From: Plutella xylostella
Taxonomy: Eukaryota > Arthropoda > Insecta > Lepidoptera > Plutellidae
Length of the DNA: 64,000 nucleotides
Assembly (NCBI RefSeq): GCF_932276165.1
Contig: NC_064011.1
Span: 2,435,501 to 2,499,500 of the forward strand
Direction: 5' to 3'
Shown here: in pieces, positions 10,636 to 20,033 of the stretch
Layout of the letters: each line of letters opens with the position of its first letter
Numbering within the stretch: the first letter of the stretch is position 1
The notes under the pieces: model-generated
The model's database searches: none
Told to the model about the DNA's origin: nothing
Seen by the model: only the letters and a program-made list of their open reading frames with translations
Program-made: the position numbers and the translations under genes

Positions 10636-10921
10636 CTATTCCTCATCAGTATCCAAGTTATCTTTAGACGGAGTGGACGTCAAAAACTCGCTTCTCAGTC
10701 TCAAACCCTTCCTTCTTACTCCTTCTGTTTGCTGATCTCTTTTCTCTTTCCTCTTCTTTTCCAAGGCCAGCTTACGTTTGTGTAGAAACGCATCCCGCTT
10801 TTTATCTTTGACAGGTGCCCGCCATCTTGGATCTTTGACAGCTGGCCGCCATGTTGAATTTGTTGTGGTTGTGATTGGCGCATGCGTTGTGGTCGTTGTG
10901 GATGTGGTGGTTTTTCCTCCT
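10636..10921 (-). CDS. Ommochrome-binding-like gene, exon 2 (Thr-rich, basic tail)
   Basis: Preceded by the acceptor AACTATTACAG. It completes the Glu codon of exon 1 and reads GGKTTTSTTTTTHAP, then WRPAVKDPRWRAPVKDKK, then a Lys/Arg-rich stretch and an acidic end (DNLDTDEE) before TAG at 10636-10638. The frame is open for all 95 codons. The tail is low-complexity and unlike a propeller, so it may be a separate functional extension, perhaps O-glycosylated in its Thr run. Confidence 0.65.
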
Positions 10922-12370
10922 CTGTAATAGTTATAATATAAATATTAGGATGGGATTAATGTGATTAAAAACTAAATATTCTATGTTTAAATAATATATG
11001 TATGACCGGTGGGGTAAACAAGTACCTACTCGAGTGGAGACAACAAACAGTTAAGGATAGCGTGGAACGCCCTGGACCTAATTTAGAATTTAGCCGGTAG
11101 CGGCTGGATGAGGAGCCTTTGTCAAGCTGATGCAGATGATGAGGATGATCATTCATCTCTGCAGCGGTGACCGTTTTTTGACCCTGCTGTCAGATTAATT
11201 TCTTCTCTCTTTCTTATTTTGGATGTGACCCAAACTTAAACTTAAGCAGTAATTTATCTGCTTAAGATAAGCAGATAAATTACAAGCACATAATATACAG
11301 GGTGTAAATGATTTATGCTCCAGGAAAATTAATTTTCCTGGAGCAATGATTTATGCTCCAGGAAAATTAATTTTCCTGGAGCATAAATCATTTACACCCT
11401 GTATATTATGTGATATTATGAGTGACACGAGTCAAGTATAAAGGTATTAAGTAGTAGGTATAATGCAAAATGTAACTCACTCTGGGCATTTCTCGTAGGC
11501 CGCAAACTTCATAATGGCATTCAACACACCAATATAAACATTCTTATGCTGATCCATCGCGAACCCATTCACCTCTTTCTGGTTAAATGTGCCCAGGAAC
11601 GTCGGGAACTCTCCATTGACCAGAAAAAACAGCTTAGCATCCTCATCCAAGATATATACCTCACCATCTTTATCAATGATAAAGAACGCCAGCTTCCCGC
11701 GTGGCAATTTCCGTATTGTTATCGGTACACTGCTGTAATTCTGTGTCCTGTTCATAAACCTGAGCACGTACGGCGTTCGATCTATTGAAAAGTATATGTT
11801 GTTTCTCACATCCGTTTTCAAGTCTCGTCCCTTCGTTATGACGTCGAATTTAACTGTTGCTTTTGGGCCTGTGGATATGAACATTCGGTCACCTGGATGC
11901 GTGCCAAGAAGCATACTGTCTTTGAAAATAGGAGTCAAGTACATTATGTCATGGTCATCACCGCCTAGATACTTGTAGTCTACGGTACCGTCCTTTATGA
12001 TTATAACTTGGTAATATCCGTTGTTGGTTCCCGTGTAGATTCTGTCGTTTTTATTATCGATGTTCACAGTTTGGAAGGCTCTGACGACTCCTAAACCTTG
12101 GACGGAAAACTCTTCAATCGTTTCACTGCCATCACCGTGCCATCTTTCTACATTCATTGTCATGTCAGGTTTCACAATGGTATAGTAAATGTCTCCAGTT
12201 TTGAAGTGCACGTTGATATCAGCTGGGATTCCGTCGATGGTGATGTTTCTCTCGAATATGTAGAAGTTGTTTTTGAACTTGAGGAAGCCAGGGCATGGTT
12301 TTGGATAGTTGGCGCATTGGACCAGAGTTACGGCCAAGCAGAGGAGAACGGCCAAGGTTTTTGGAGGCAT
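10636..12370 (-). CDS. Secreted ommochrome-binding-protein-like protein, two exons
   Basis: Exon 1 is 11481-12370 and exon 2 is 10636-10921. A frame that looks complete to 11477 in fact runs over a splice donor (AGA/GTGAGT). The spliced frame joins in phase at the acceptor CTATTACAG and continues 95 codons. The start is ATG at 12370; the leucine codon two triplets upstream is not a start. A signal peptide (LAVLLCLAVTLVQC) is followed by ANYPKPCPG. The mature part has repeated blade-like words such as RIYTGTNNGYYQV, NNIYFSIDRTPYVL, GEVYILDEDAKLFFL and KNVYIGVLNAIMKF, suggesting a propeller fold. Length and layout resemble the pigment-binding haemolymph protein described in Manduca; this is a family-level guess. 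An additional 5' UTR exon is possible because CCTTGCAG precedes the ATG. Confidence 0.65.
11010..11150 (+). mobile_element. RTE 3' remnant in the gene's intron
   Basis: Contains CTCGAGTGGAGACAACAAAC and GTAGCGGCTGGATGAGGAGC, degenerate matches to the RTE 3' end at 7935-8050, then a GATGATGAGGATGAT tail. Opposite in strand to the host gene. Confidence 0.6.
11250..11282. repeat. Perfect 15-bp-arm palindrome
   Basis: TAATTTATCTGCTTA and its exact complement flank a 3-base loop. It is immediately next to the larger palindrome at 11287. Confidence 0.85.
11287..11412. repeat. Large near-perfect palindrome with duplicated core
   Basis: The outer arms (CACATAATATACAGGGTGTA and complement) continue inward. 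The core palindrome TGCTCCAGGAAAATTAA plus its complement occurs twice, separated by ATGATTTA. The ACAGGGTGTA ends resemble miniature-element ends. The whole can fold into a long hairpin or cruciform. Confidence 0.85.
11481..12370 (-). CDS. Ommochrome-binding-like gene, exon 1
   Basis: About 296 codons plus two bases, including signal peptide and the propeller-like domain. It ends at Cys-Pro and two bases of a Glu codon before GTGAGT. Two Asn-X-Ser/Thr sites (NRT, NYS) are visible near MNRTQNYSSVP. Confidence 0.75.
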
Positions 12371-12740
12371 CTGCAAGGTTTACATGGTGTAGTCTTCTTC
12401 TTATCGTGTCGATAGCAAACATTGGGGGGTCTGAGGTTTGTCGCCATGGTGAAAGGATTAGCCAATTACAATAGCGTCAGTCGCGGTCACCCTAGGATGC
12501 ACCGGACGTCGTGCCTAAACGGGGTGTTACAAAAAAGCTCCTTCCGTGTAACCCAGTGTAGTTTTAGTAAAATGTTAATTGACCAAATATTAACGTTATT
12601 GGAATAGTTAATTTAATTACTGATTAGTCTTTTGATTAGGTACACAAGTATACATATAGAGCCTTGAGGGCTAACCAAGTCTTGTCTTAGGAAATACTAC
12701 TTAATTATTAGGTACGTAGGTATTTAAAAAAAATAAAAAT

Positions 12741-12983
12741 ATGTGGGGACATCTCACACACGGCCATCCGACCCCAAGCTAGGCAGAACCTGTGTTATGG
12801 GTGTCGGACAGCTGATATATCTACACAAATACATAGATAGATACATATGAAATATAAATATCAACACCCAAGACCCGAGTACAAATATCTGTCTTTAAAC
12901 AAATATCTGCCCCAGCCGGGAATCGAACCCGGGACCTTCGGCTCAGTAGTCAGGGTCACTAACCGCTACGCCATTCGGCCGTC
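12741..12983 (-). mobile_element. tRNA-derived SINE (same family as 8387)
   Basis: Reverse copy with B box (GGTTCGATTCC) and A-box region (TGGCGTAGCGG) intact on the minus strand; body words match 8387-8640. Upstream of the ommochrome-binding-like gene. Confidence 0.85.
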
Positions 12984-14844
12984 GATTTAATTAGGTCATC
13001 TATAACTTTCCTTCCTTAATTAGTTCATCGTCTTACCTACAATTATTCATTAAGTAAGTAATAAGAGTTACTTCACGTCTTGTTAGTATTACCTAGTACT
13101 ACCTACTTACCGGCAAAAAAACACACGTGAAGTCTGTCCCACTTTAAAAACAAATACTTTACTATCGCAAGATTAATTTCTAATAAAAACACAGCAATTT
13201 CGGATCTCAAAGGCAACCCAAATAGACGCTGCTCTCCATTGAAGTAAGAATAATACTGCTTATCAACTGTAATTGACAATTTTAATGACCACTTGGTGTT
13301 AATGTTTACAAAATATTATCTTGTCTGGATGTTTGTCATGTTTTATTCCGATTGGTTCTACGCAAAGTTCAACTTTTTAAACTCTTTGTTATTAAATAAT
13401 CTTTATACCAATAAATAAAACAAGAAATTCAACTTGTTGTATAAAAACACAGACATTTAAGTTTCCCAGAATCCACCAGAAGTGGATTTTGTAGGGTAAG
13501 TATTCAGGGAATCTAGGGTAAGTATCCAATAGGACTTTATATTAACCAAAGTCAGCTTTTTCGTTTGCATAAGTTACGGTAGCCAGAGCGTTTTTAGTTC
13601 TTGAAATACTAACGCCCGTATGGAAAGACCGTACTTTAAATTTAGAGAATGTTTAGGTACAAATGACTTCGAGAAAGTAGTGAGTAAGTAGTTAAAAGAT
13701 GAAGAAACAAAAAACAACCAAACTCTCACAATATATTGATCTCTCAAAAAGGCACGGACATAAAGTCTGTAGGGTAATATAATAAAAACAAACCTAGGTA
13801 ATATAATAAAAACAAAAAACACTATGAAACACAAGAGTTTATACTTTTTGTGTCAGTTAAAAAGTAAAAATTAACCTATATCAAAATGTAATTTTTAAAC
13901 CTATTTTAAAGTGACAAAAAGCTCTTTGAATTGTGATATCAGTATTTAGGTAAAAATAAAAATTGTTAACACCCTCCACTTACTCTAAATTCCAAATTAC
14001 TACAGGCAAACCCGTGAACGAGCACTAGCTAATGTTTCAACGATAGTGTGTTGTCTTCACAATGTTCCAGTTTATAATGTTATCTGTTAGTTACTGACAA
14101 TATTGTATGTTTCTTGCGAATTCGAGTAAAACTTCCCTGATATGTGTATGAAACATAGGTAGGTAGTGTCGGATAGTGCTAACTTTGCAATGGGTAAATA
14201 AAAGAGGAGACACCTAAATGAGTGATGAAGAGTTAAACGAACTATGCCATTTTCAGAAATTACATAGAATAATGATTGTTGATCTAATAAACTTATTTTA
14301 TTTGTATTTATTTATTTAGTACTTTTATGCACAAATATATAAATCAGTGTACAAAGGGTGGACTTAATGCTAAAAGCATTTTCTACCAGTCAACCCACAG
14401 GAAGTACAGGAGAAACTATGTTAAAGGTTTTGTTCGTTGAACTTTCTTCTGTTGCTAAGTTTGCATTGTCGGACTCTAGTGTGTTTTTTCTATAGGTAAT
14501 TTCCCAAACACTAAAGTATAGCAGCAAAAAAGAGGCATGTTTAAAAAAATACAAAAATATTTGTAAAGTTTCAATATTTTAATCATAACACAAACAAGAT
14601 GTCAGTTTTATTTACAGAATTTTCATAAATTACAAATCGCTTACATTACCTAACTAGCTAAGTAGTGGCTAAGACTAAACCTAGGACTTAAAAGTTAGGC
14701 AAATACTTTATCTAGACGGCAGCCAAGGCTAGCCAAGAAGGCTGATGGGGTTGACCTAGAAGGGACAATTCTACACATTCTAACAAAAATAATAATATTT
14801 TAACATAAGTATACATAAATATCAGGATATTTCGATCTGTTCCC
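12984..14844. other. Intergenic, no gene seen
   Basis: AT-rich sequence. Two related words, GAATCCACCAGAAG (about 13470) and GAATCCACCCTAGGGTAA (about 15093), suggest fragments of one repeat. No coding region stands out. Confidence 0.4.
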
Positions 14845-15099
14845 CTAGAAAATTGGAGCGGAGTGGACTGTATGGTTCGTAGGCCCTGGGGGTGCTTGTG
14901 GCTTGTGGAAGTAATAATAAACGGGAATTGTGGATTGATCCGTGTATTTTCGTGTGAAGAGCAGAAACGGAAGAGGAAGTTGTACATAGACAATAATATA
15001 AAATATAGATGATCCATAGACAACTAATGTTGCTAGCCAACAACAAATAAGATAATTTATCCAAGGTATAAAATTATGGCTATGTTTCCAAGAATCCAC
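14845..15099 (-). CDS. Unassigned hydrophobic open frame
   Basis: An open frame of about 84 codons on the minus strand lacks an ATG at its opening, so it could at most be an exon. It reads WINYLICCWLATLVVYG and IFYIIVYVQLPLPFLLF, a plausible pair of membrane segments, then KPQAPPGPTNHTVHSAPIF before TAG. CCCTAG just upstream on the minus strand could be an acceptor. An alternative frame overlaps it. I recognise no family and cannot exclude chance. Confidence 0.2.
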   Translation of the reverse strand: MDSWKHSHNFIPWINYLICCWLATLVVYGSSIFYIIVYVQLPLPFLLFTRKYTDQSTIPVYYYFHKPQAPPGPTNHTVHSAPIF

Positions 15100-15239
15100 C
15101 CTAGGGTAAATTTTCTAGGGTAACAGAGCGGAAAAACCGTAAGAAACGTTTATTTTAATTCACTATACATGTGTCAAAATTAATTGACTATCTTTTTGAC
15201 AGGACTTTCACTAGAACCACTATGATTTATAGGTAGGTA

Positions 15240-15662
15240 TAGTGTGACAAACTTATCTGTTCCGGTGAGAGCGAACTAAATTGATCCATATCTCATTACT
15301 TACTAATGAATTGTATATTATAAAAGATTAGATGGGTTTATTAACAACGCAAGAGCGAATTAACAATACGAGCAAACATAAAATCTTATAGAATTATGAA
15401 ATATAGCTGTTCCCGCGCGCTTCGCTTCGCCTTAAAAAGTTTTCCCGTGGGAATTCCGGGATAAAAAGTAGCTTATGTTCTTTCCCAGGGTCTAAACCGT
15501 ATGTATACCAAATTTCATTCAAATCCGTTCAGTAGTTTTGGCGTGAAAGAGTAACAGACAGACAGACAGACAGACAGACACAGTTACTTTCGCATTTATA
15601 ATATTAGTTAGGATTAGACATTTATTTGAGCTGTCACCGGAACAGATAAGTTTGTGGCACTG
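15240..15662. mobile_element. Mariner-like miniature element, copy 1 (carries a Helitron-like insert)
   Basis: The ends are inverted repeats: TAGTGTGACAAACTTATCTG on the left and the complement of CAGTGCCACAAACTTATCTG on the right, continuing into TTCCGGTGA. Both sides are flanked by TA, the Tc1/mariner target. A Helitron-like element sits at 15404-15613. Confidence 0.8.
15404..15613 (-). mobile_element. Helitron-like non-autonomous element
   Basis: On the minus strand it starts TCCTAACTAATATTATAAAT and ends GGGAACAGCTA, inserted between A and T with no target duplication. The uninterrupted sister element at 16596-16808 gives the empty site directly. The interior holds a (CTGT)n run and TTTCACGCCAAAACTACTGA. 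Confidence 0.75.
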
Positions 15663-15667
15663 TAGGT

Positions 15668-16045
15668 TAGGTAAGCGTCCACTTATCGGTATCTTACGTA
15701 TCGGACCAAACCTATTTTCATATAAACGTACCTATGGAGAAACGACATCGTCGGCAATAATAATAATAATAATATGTGGGGAATAACAGCGCCTGTCTCA
15801 GCTATTGGAACACCCAGGCTTGCTACTCCAGTTTACTCGGGAGCGAGGCTGGCTGAGCTGAAATCAAGGGGATGTGTACAAAGGTTCCACTCGAGAGAGC
15901 CACGTACAGGAACTTCGCCCCCTCTCAGAATAGAATAGAAAAATATGTGGGGATATGCAGATGAAGTGGACGCACTTGTGTGAATTTCTAAAAGTACAAA
16001 GAACACTGAATACGATCCGAATAAGTCCGATGCCGAAAAGAGTGG
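15668..16045. mobile_element. Miniature element with AAGCGTCC ends, split by a SINE
   Basis: The left end GTAAGCGTCCACTTATCGG and the right part AGTGGACGCACTTGTGTGAA with GATGCCGAAAAGAGTGG match the copies at 44452-44637 and 62325-62505. A SINE with a 12-bp target duplication lies inside. Confidence 0.65.
15783..15941 (+). mobile_element. 5'-truncated SINE with 12-bp target duplication
   Basis: Flanked by AATATGTGGGGA at 15771-15782 and 15942-15953. The 3' part GTACAAAGGTTCCACTCGAG and the AGAATAGAATAG tail match the SINEs at 49800-50137 and 28131-28497. The tRNA head is lost. Confidence 0.85.
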
Positions 16046-16595
16046 AGTTTACTTTAATTATGTCATATACATTAACGGGCAATGATAAAGTTCCACTCAC
16101 ATTTTTTTTAAAACATTTAATTAAAAATTTGGACAAAATAGTACTTACCGTTTTTAGTTGGTAGTATCCTGATGCTCTGTTAAATGTGCCTAAATGTTGC
16201 AGAAGGCGTCACTAAGCTAGCCTTTTCCGTTTAGGAGTAATTTGGTGCTTTTCTCAGTGGAACCTTTTCATTGTCCGTCAGTGTATAATCTCATTATCAT
16301 CACACAAATTCGGGCAAACAATTGTAGAATTGTCCACAAAATGGTAACTGTAAATACAATCTTAATTACTTATAGTAAAAGAAAATAGTATTTTATTATC
16401 TAAAACACAGTTTTTATCCTATATTTATACAAAAGGTCTAAAAGTCACAAAATACAAATAAAAAGTCAGGTATACCTACGTAAACTTTGATATAACAAGA
16501 TATGTAGGAAAGGAAGTCTATAGGTTGGTAGATATAAAATATTGTTTATTGACAAAAAAAAACGTGGGTCCAAATCCATATTGCCATTTGCATTA

Positions 16596-16808
16596 TAGTG
16601 CCACAAACTTATCTGTTCCGGTGAGAACGAATTAAATTGGTCCATATCTCGTTACTCACTAATAAATTATATATTGATATAGATTAGATGGATTTATTTA
16701 AACCGCAAGGGTAAATTACCATTACGGGAGAACTTTACATCCTAGAGAATGAAGAAATATTAGACATTTAAGTGAACTCTTACCGGAACAGATAAGTTTG
16801 TGGCACTG
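16596..16808. mobile_element. Mariner-like miniature element, copy 2
   Basis: 213 bp with TIRs starting YAGTGCCACAAACTTATCTG and TA on both sides. It is the same family as 15240-15662 but without an insert. Confidence 0.85.
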
Positions 16809-16990
16809 TATGTCACTATACTTCATTCCAAACAGCAATAGACAAAAGGTCCAATTAAGGTAAGAGGTACCCCTATTATGACAACCAATAATATTTTTTG
16901 TGTAATTCTATTTGAAATAAACTACAGTATCTAATCATTTTAACGCCAGATGCTACACGGGTTTGTTATCGAATTAGATAAACGTAGATA

Positions 16991-17130
16991 AAGGCAGAAA
17001 TTCTAATTTTAGAGCTGTCAAAACCTTACTTTTTTTTGTTTAAAATTTGACTCTATGAATGATTTGTAAATCTCATTTTTCACTAGCAAAAATAATAGTC
17101 TGACAGCATTATAATTAGAATTTCTGCCTT
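16991..17130. mobile_element. Miniature TIR element, 140 bp
   Basis: The ends AAGGCAGAAATTCTAATT and AATTAGAATTTCTGCCTT are perfect inverted complements; similarity continues to about 30 bp (AGCTGTCA/TGACAGCA). Confidence 0.8.
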
Positions 17131-17217
17131 CAGAATTCCTAGCAATATCGTGATTCGCCGTAAATACTTGGCTGTGATTGGTGGAACGCTTACTAAACAT
17201 TTTTTATTTTATACCTA

Positions 17218-17433
17218 CTAGCTGTTCCCGCGAGCAGCTCGAACTTCGATTTAAAAAGTTTGCCGTGAGAATTTTGGGTTAAAAAGTAGCCTATGTTCTT
17301 TCTCAGGGTCTACGAGTAGACTATATGTACGAGTGTATCAAATTTCATTCAAATCCGTTCCGTAGTTTTGGCGTGAAAGAGACAGACACAGTTACTTTCG
17401 CATTTATAATACGAGTATTAGTTAGGATTAGGA
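17218..17433 (-). mobile_element. Helitron-like non-autonomous element
   Basis: On the minus strand it begins TCCTAATCCTAACTAATAC and ends GGGAACAGCTAG, with host A before and T after. It is more diverged than the copies at 15404 and 62853. Confidence 0.7.
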
Positions 17434-18294
17434 TAATAACGAACCCGTGTAGTAGTCGCAGATAAAATTGCAAGTTTGTAGGAGTTGGACATTTAATAAG
17501 ACAGAGCTGGATAAGAAACAACAAAAAAATACATATTTTGATGATGTGGTTATAGATTAAAATAAATATCTGAAGTCATAACCATTTATAATTTAAAATA
17601 TTTACTAAATTAGCTTTGTTAAGTACCGGAATTCAAATACATCGGTCTAATGTCGTTAAATATTGTAAGCACCTCTAGAAAAGTTTAGGCCCAGTTTTTA
17701 TTACCTTTTCATAATATAAAAATAATAGTTTTTTTATTCATTCGGTACTTATAACAAAACTAAATGAAAGATTTAGAACCACTTTGAATTTCCGAACGGC
17801 CCTTATTTTTTAACAGTTTATTACTATTTTCCTAGCTATTTTGTATAAGTAATTTAAAGTTTATATTATACTCAAAAACAGACTAGCGGACATGAAAGAA
17901 GCAAATCACATTTCACGAAGAAAGTAAGTCTCTTTTTTACATTTCTTGTATGTGGCATTGTAAAATGATTTTTTTTTTAGTTATAAAAAAAATAAAGAGT
18001 CTAGGTTAATTTATAATTACTTAGTACAAATAATTTATAGTATGTATAGTTGTATACTTAAAATCAACTTACTGATAGAACTATGACTGACTCTACACAC
18101 ATTCCTGCACCTACCTATTTTAATCATAGTACAAAAAAGAAATGACTGTGCTATAATTAATTCTAATTAACACCACACCTACTTACGTGTCAAAAAACAA
18201 GAGTCGGAGTCTATACTTTTTTCTAATAACAGAAGAATACATTCTGAAAAAAAAGTGTACCTAAATAACTAATGGAAATAAGAAAAATACATAC
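17434..18294. other. Intergenic, no gene seen
   Basis: AT-rich sequence without coding signal or clear repeat structure. Confidence 0.35.
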
Positions 18295-18988
18295 AGTGAA
18301 ACCTGGTTAAGTGGGACCTGGATAAGTAAGAAACCTCCATAGCTGGAACTCATGCTGAGGTCCCAACACTTTGGCACTGAATTACCTCTGTTAGTGGGAC
18401 GAAGTAAGCCTCTATAACTGGGATTAGTTCTTTCGATTTATCATCATAGTTACCTCTATAACTGAGACAGCGAGTAAATTTTATATGCATAAACCTCTGT
18501 AACTGAGATAACATTGTTTGTTTTACTCATTCTTATTCTACCCACAAATTCCACACGTAATTCCAAGTACCTACGTAAGTACAAATTTTAGGCTATAGTT
18601 CAGTTTAGTTCAATGTATTTATTAATCAATCACCTACCTTCAGTTTTAGTTTCGCTTTAATATGATACATATGTTTAAATTTGAAAAATGCCAAAACGAA
18701 AGCTACAATCGTTATCATTACGTGAAAAACTGAAGTTAATATCCGTTTATGATAGTGAGAAGACACGCAAAGATGTTTTTGCAGAATTTTAATTAATTAA
18801 TAAAAATTATATATTAAATTAATTTTATTTCATGATCGCACCTGTATAACTGAAATAACCTGTATTCTCACCTCTATTAATGGAACTCTCTGTAAATGAG
18901 ACAGATATTATTTATACCTGTATATCTGAGACACTGGACACTGAGATATTGCAGGACCCTTGAAGTCTCACTTAACCAGGTTTCACTG
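18295..18988. mobile_element. Pogo/Tigger-like DNA element with internal repeats
   Basis: The ends are inverted repeats CAGTGAAACCTGGTTAAGTG, with TA on both sides. At least eight internal words of the type CCTCTATAACTGRGA lie between 18333 and 18940, resembling the terminal ACCTGGTTAAGTGGGAC. A transposase remnant is at 18688-18792. The element is non-autonomous. Confidence 0.8.
18688..18792 (+). pseudogene. Truncated pogo/Tigger transposase N-terminus
   Basis: 34 codons: MPKRKLQSLSLREKLKLI then SVYDSEKTRKDVFAEF and a stop. This is the start of the CENP-B-type helix-turn-helix DNA-binding region of pogo/Tigger transposases. The catalytic domain is missing. A remnant peptide that can bind the TIRs is conceivable but not shown. 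Confidence 0.65.
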
Positions 18989-19781
18989 TATTTTCTAATG
19001 ATAAAACCAGACACTATTTCACAACCAGTCATTTTACAAAGCCACTGACATTTAATATAATAGTTCACTGGGCCGTGCAGACTCTTTAGCAGTGGCCTAT
19101 GGCCTACTTGGTGGCCTACCATTCGAGGCCATCATAGCACGTTGGATACCGCACAACTCAGTGTAATAATTAAACTATAGTATAATATCGCTAAACATTG
19201 ACTACTTACAAATTACCAGTCTCAGTTGGAACGTTTGAAATTGACGAAATTTTTACAATAAAAAATTAATTTAAGTATCTATATTTTTAATTGAATTTAT
19301 TTCACGAAATTGACTGATGTAAAGTTGTAAATTGTGCAAGATTGTGGTTTCTGGTGCGATAGTTAAGATTTTTTGTATGACTGAAGCCAGTTTTTACATT
19401 GTTTAGTGAAAGTGAGTTTAGGGTATCCTAGTTTGGGAGACAGGAAATCAAAGTGTAAACCAATTATGGCAAAATAACGTTTTAATTTTCAGTGATTAGT
19501 AGAAGGTACATTGCTCAGTATGGATGGTAGATTCCATAGTTATGCAAAAATTATACAACAATCTCTATTTATACTTATTCACTCACACTAAACTATGTTA
19601 TTTGAAAAAAATACCTGCACAATCTACAGCTATCGTTTAATTGATCAGTTTAGTTATAAAGTCAATAACACGCAAGGGAAAACTACTTTTTTGCATTTTG
19701 ACTAGGAAAAAGAGATAGGTAGCCATTCTAACTGCTTTGTAAATGCAATTTATAACATTTTAAGTAAATACAGGTACTTCG

Positions 19782-19787
19782 TTTATT
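19782..19787 (-). terminator. Candidate polyadenylation signal of the receptor gene
   Basis: AATAAA on the minus strand about 215 nt after the stop codon at 19999. It is the nearest I noticed; not otherwise supported. Confidence 0.3.
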
Positions 19788-19998
19788 TACTTTTTTCACT
19801 TAGGTATTATTATCCCTCGCGTGTAATTATACATTTTTTTATATAAGTAATTAATACATAAATGAAAAACAAACTAGTAAAATTACTCATTATTAGTTCA
19901 GTTTTAAGCGGAGTCATTCAAGAGTAAAATTTGCTAAAAATTCGTACAAAAGTTTTTTTTTATAACTATTTAAAGTTTTTAATTAAATTTACTCCTGG

Positions 19999-20033
19999 TT
20001 ATACGTGCGTTGCCATTGGTGATTGAAGATTTC
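19999..20033 (-). CDS. rst: Receptor exon K: terminal coding exon with PDZ ligand
   Basis: Acceptor TTCTGTTTTCAG. After completing Gly it reads NLQSPMATHV and TAA: only ten more residues. The C-terminal THV is the PDZ-binding end reported for Rst/Kirre proteins, which makes this very small exon convincing. Confidence 0.85.

Noticed and set aside
16140..16190. Exon ending ACG/GTAAGT on the minus strand
   Set aside because: The same sequence recurs near 63090, so it belongs to a repeat.
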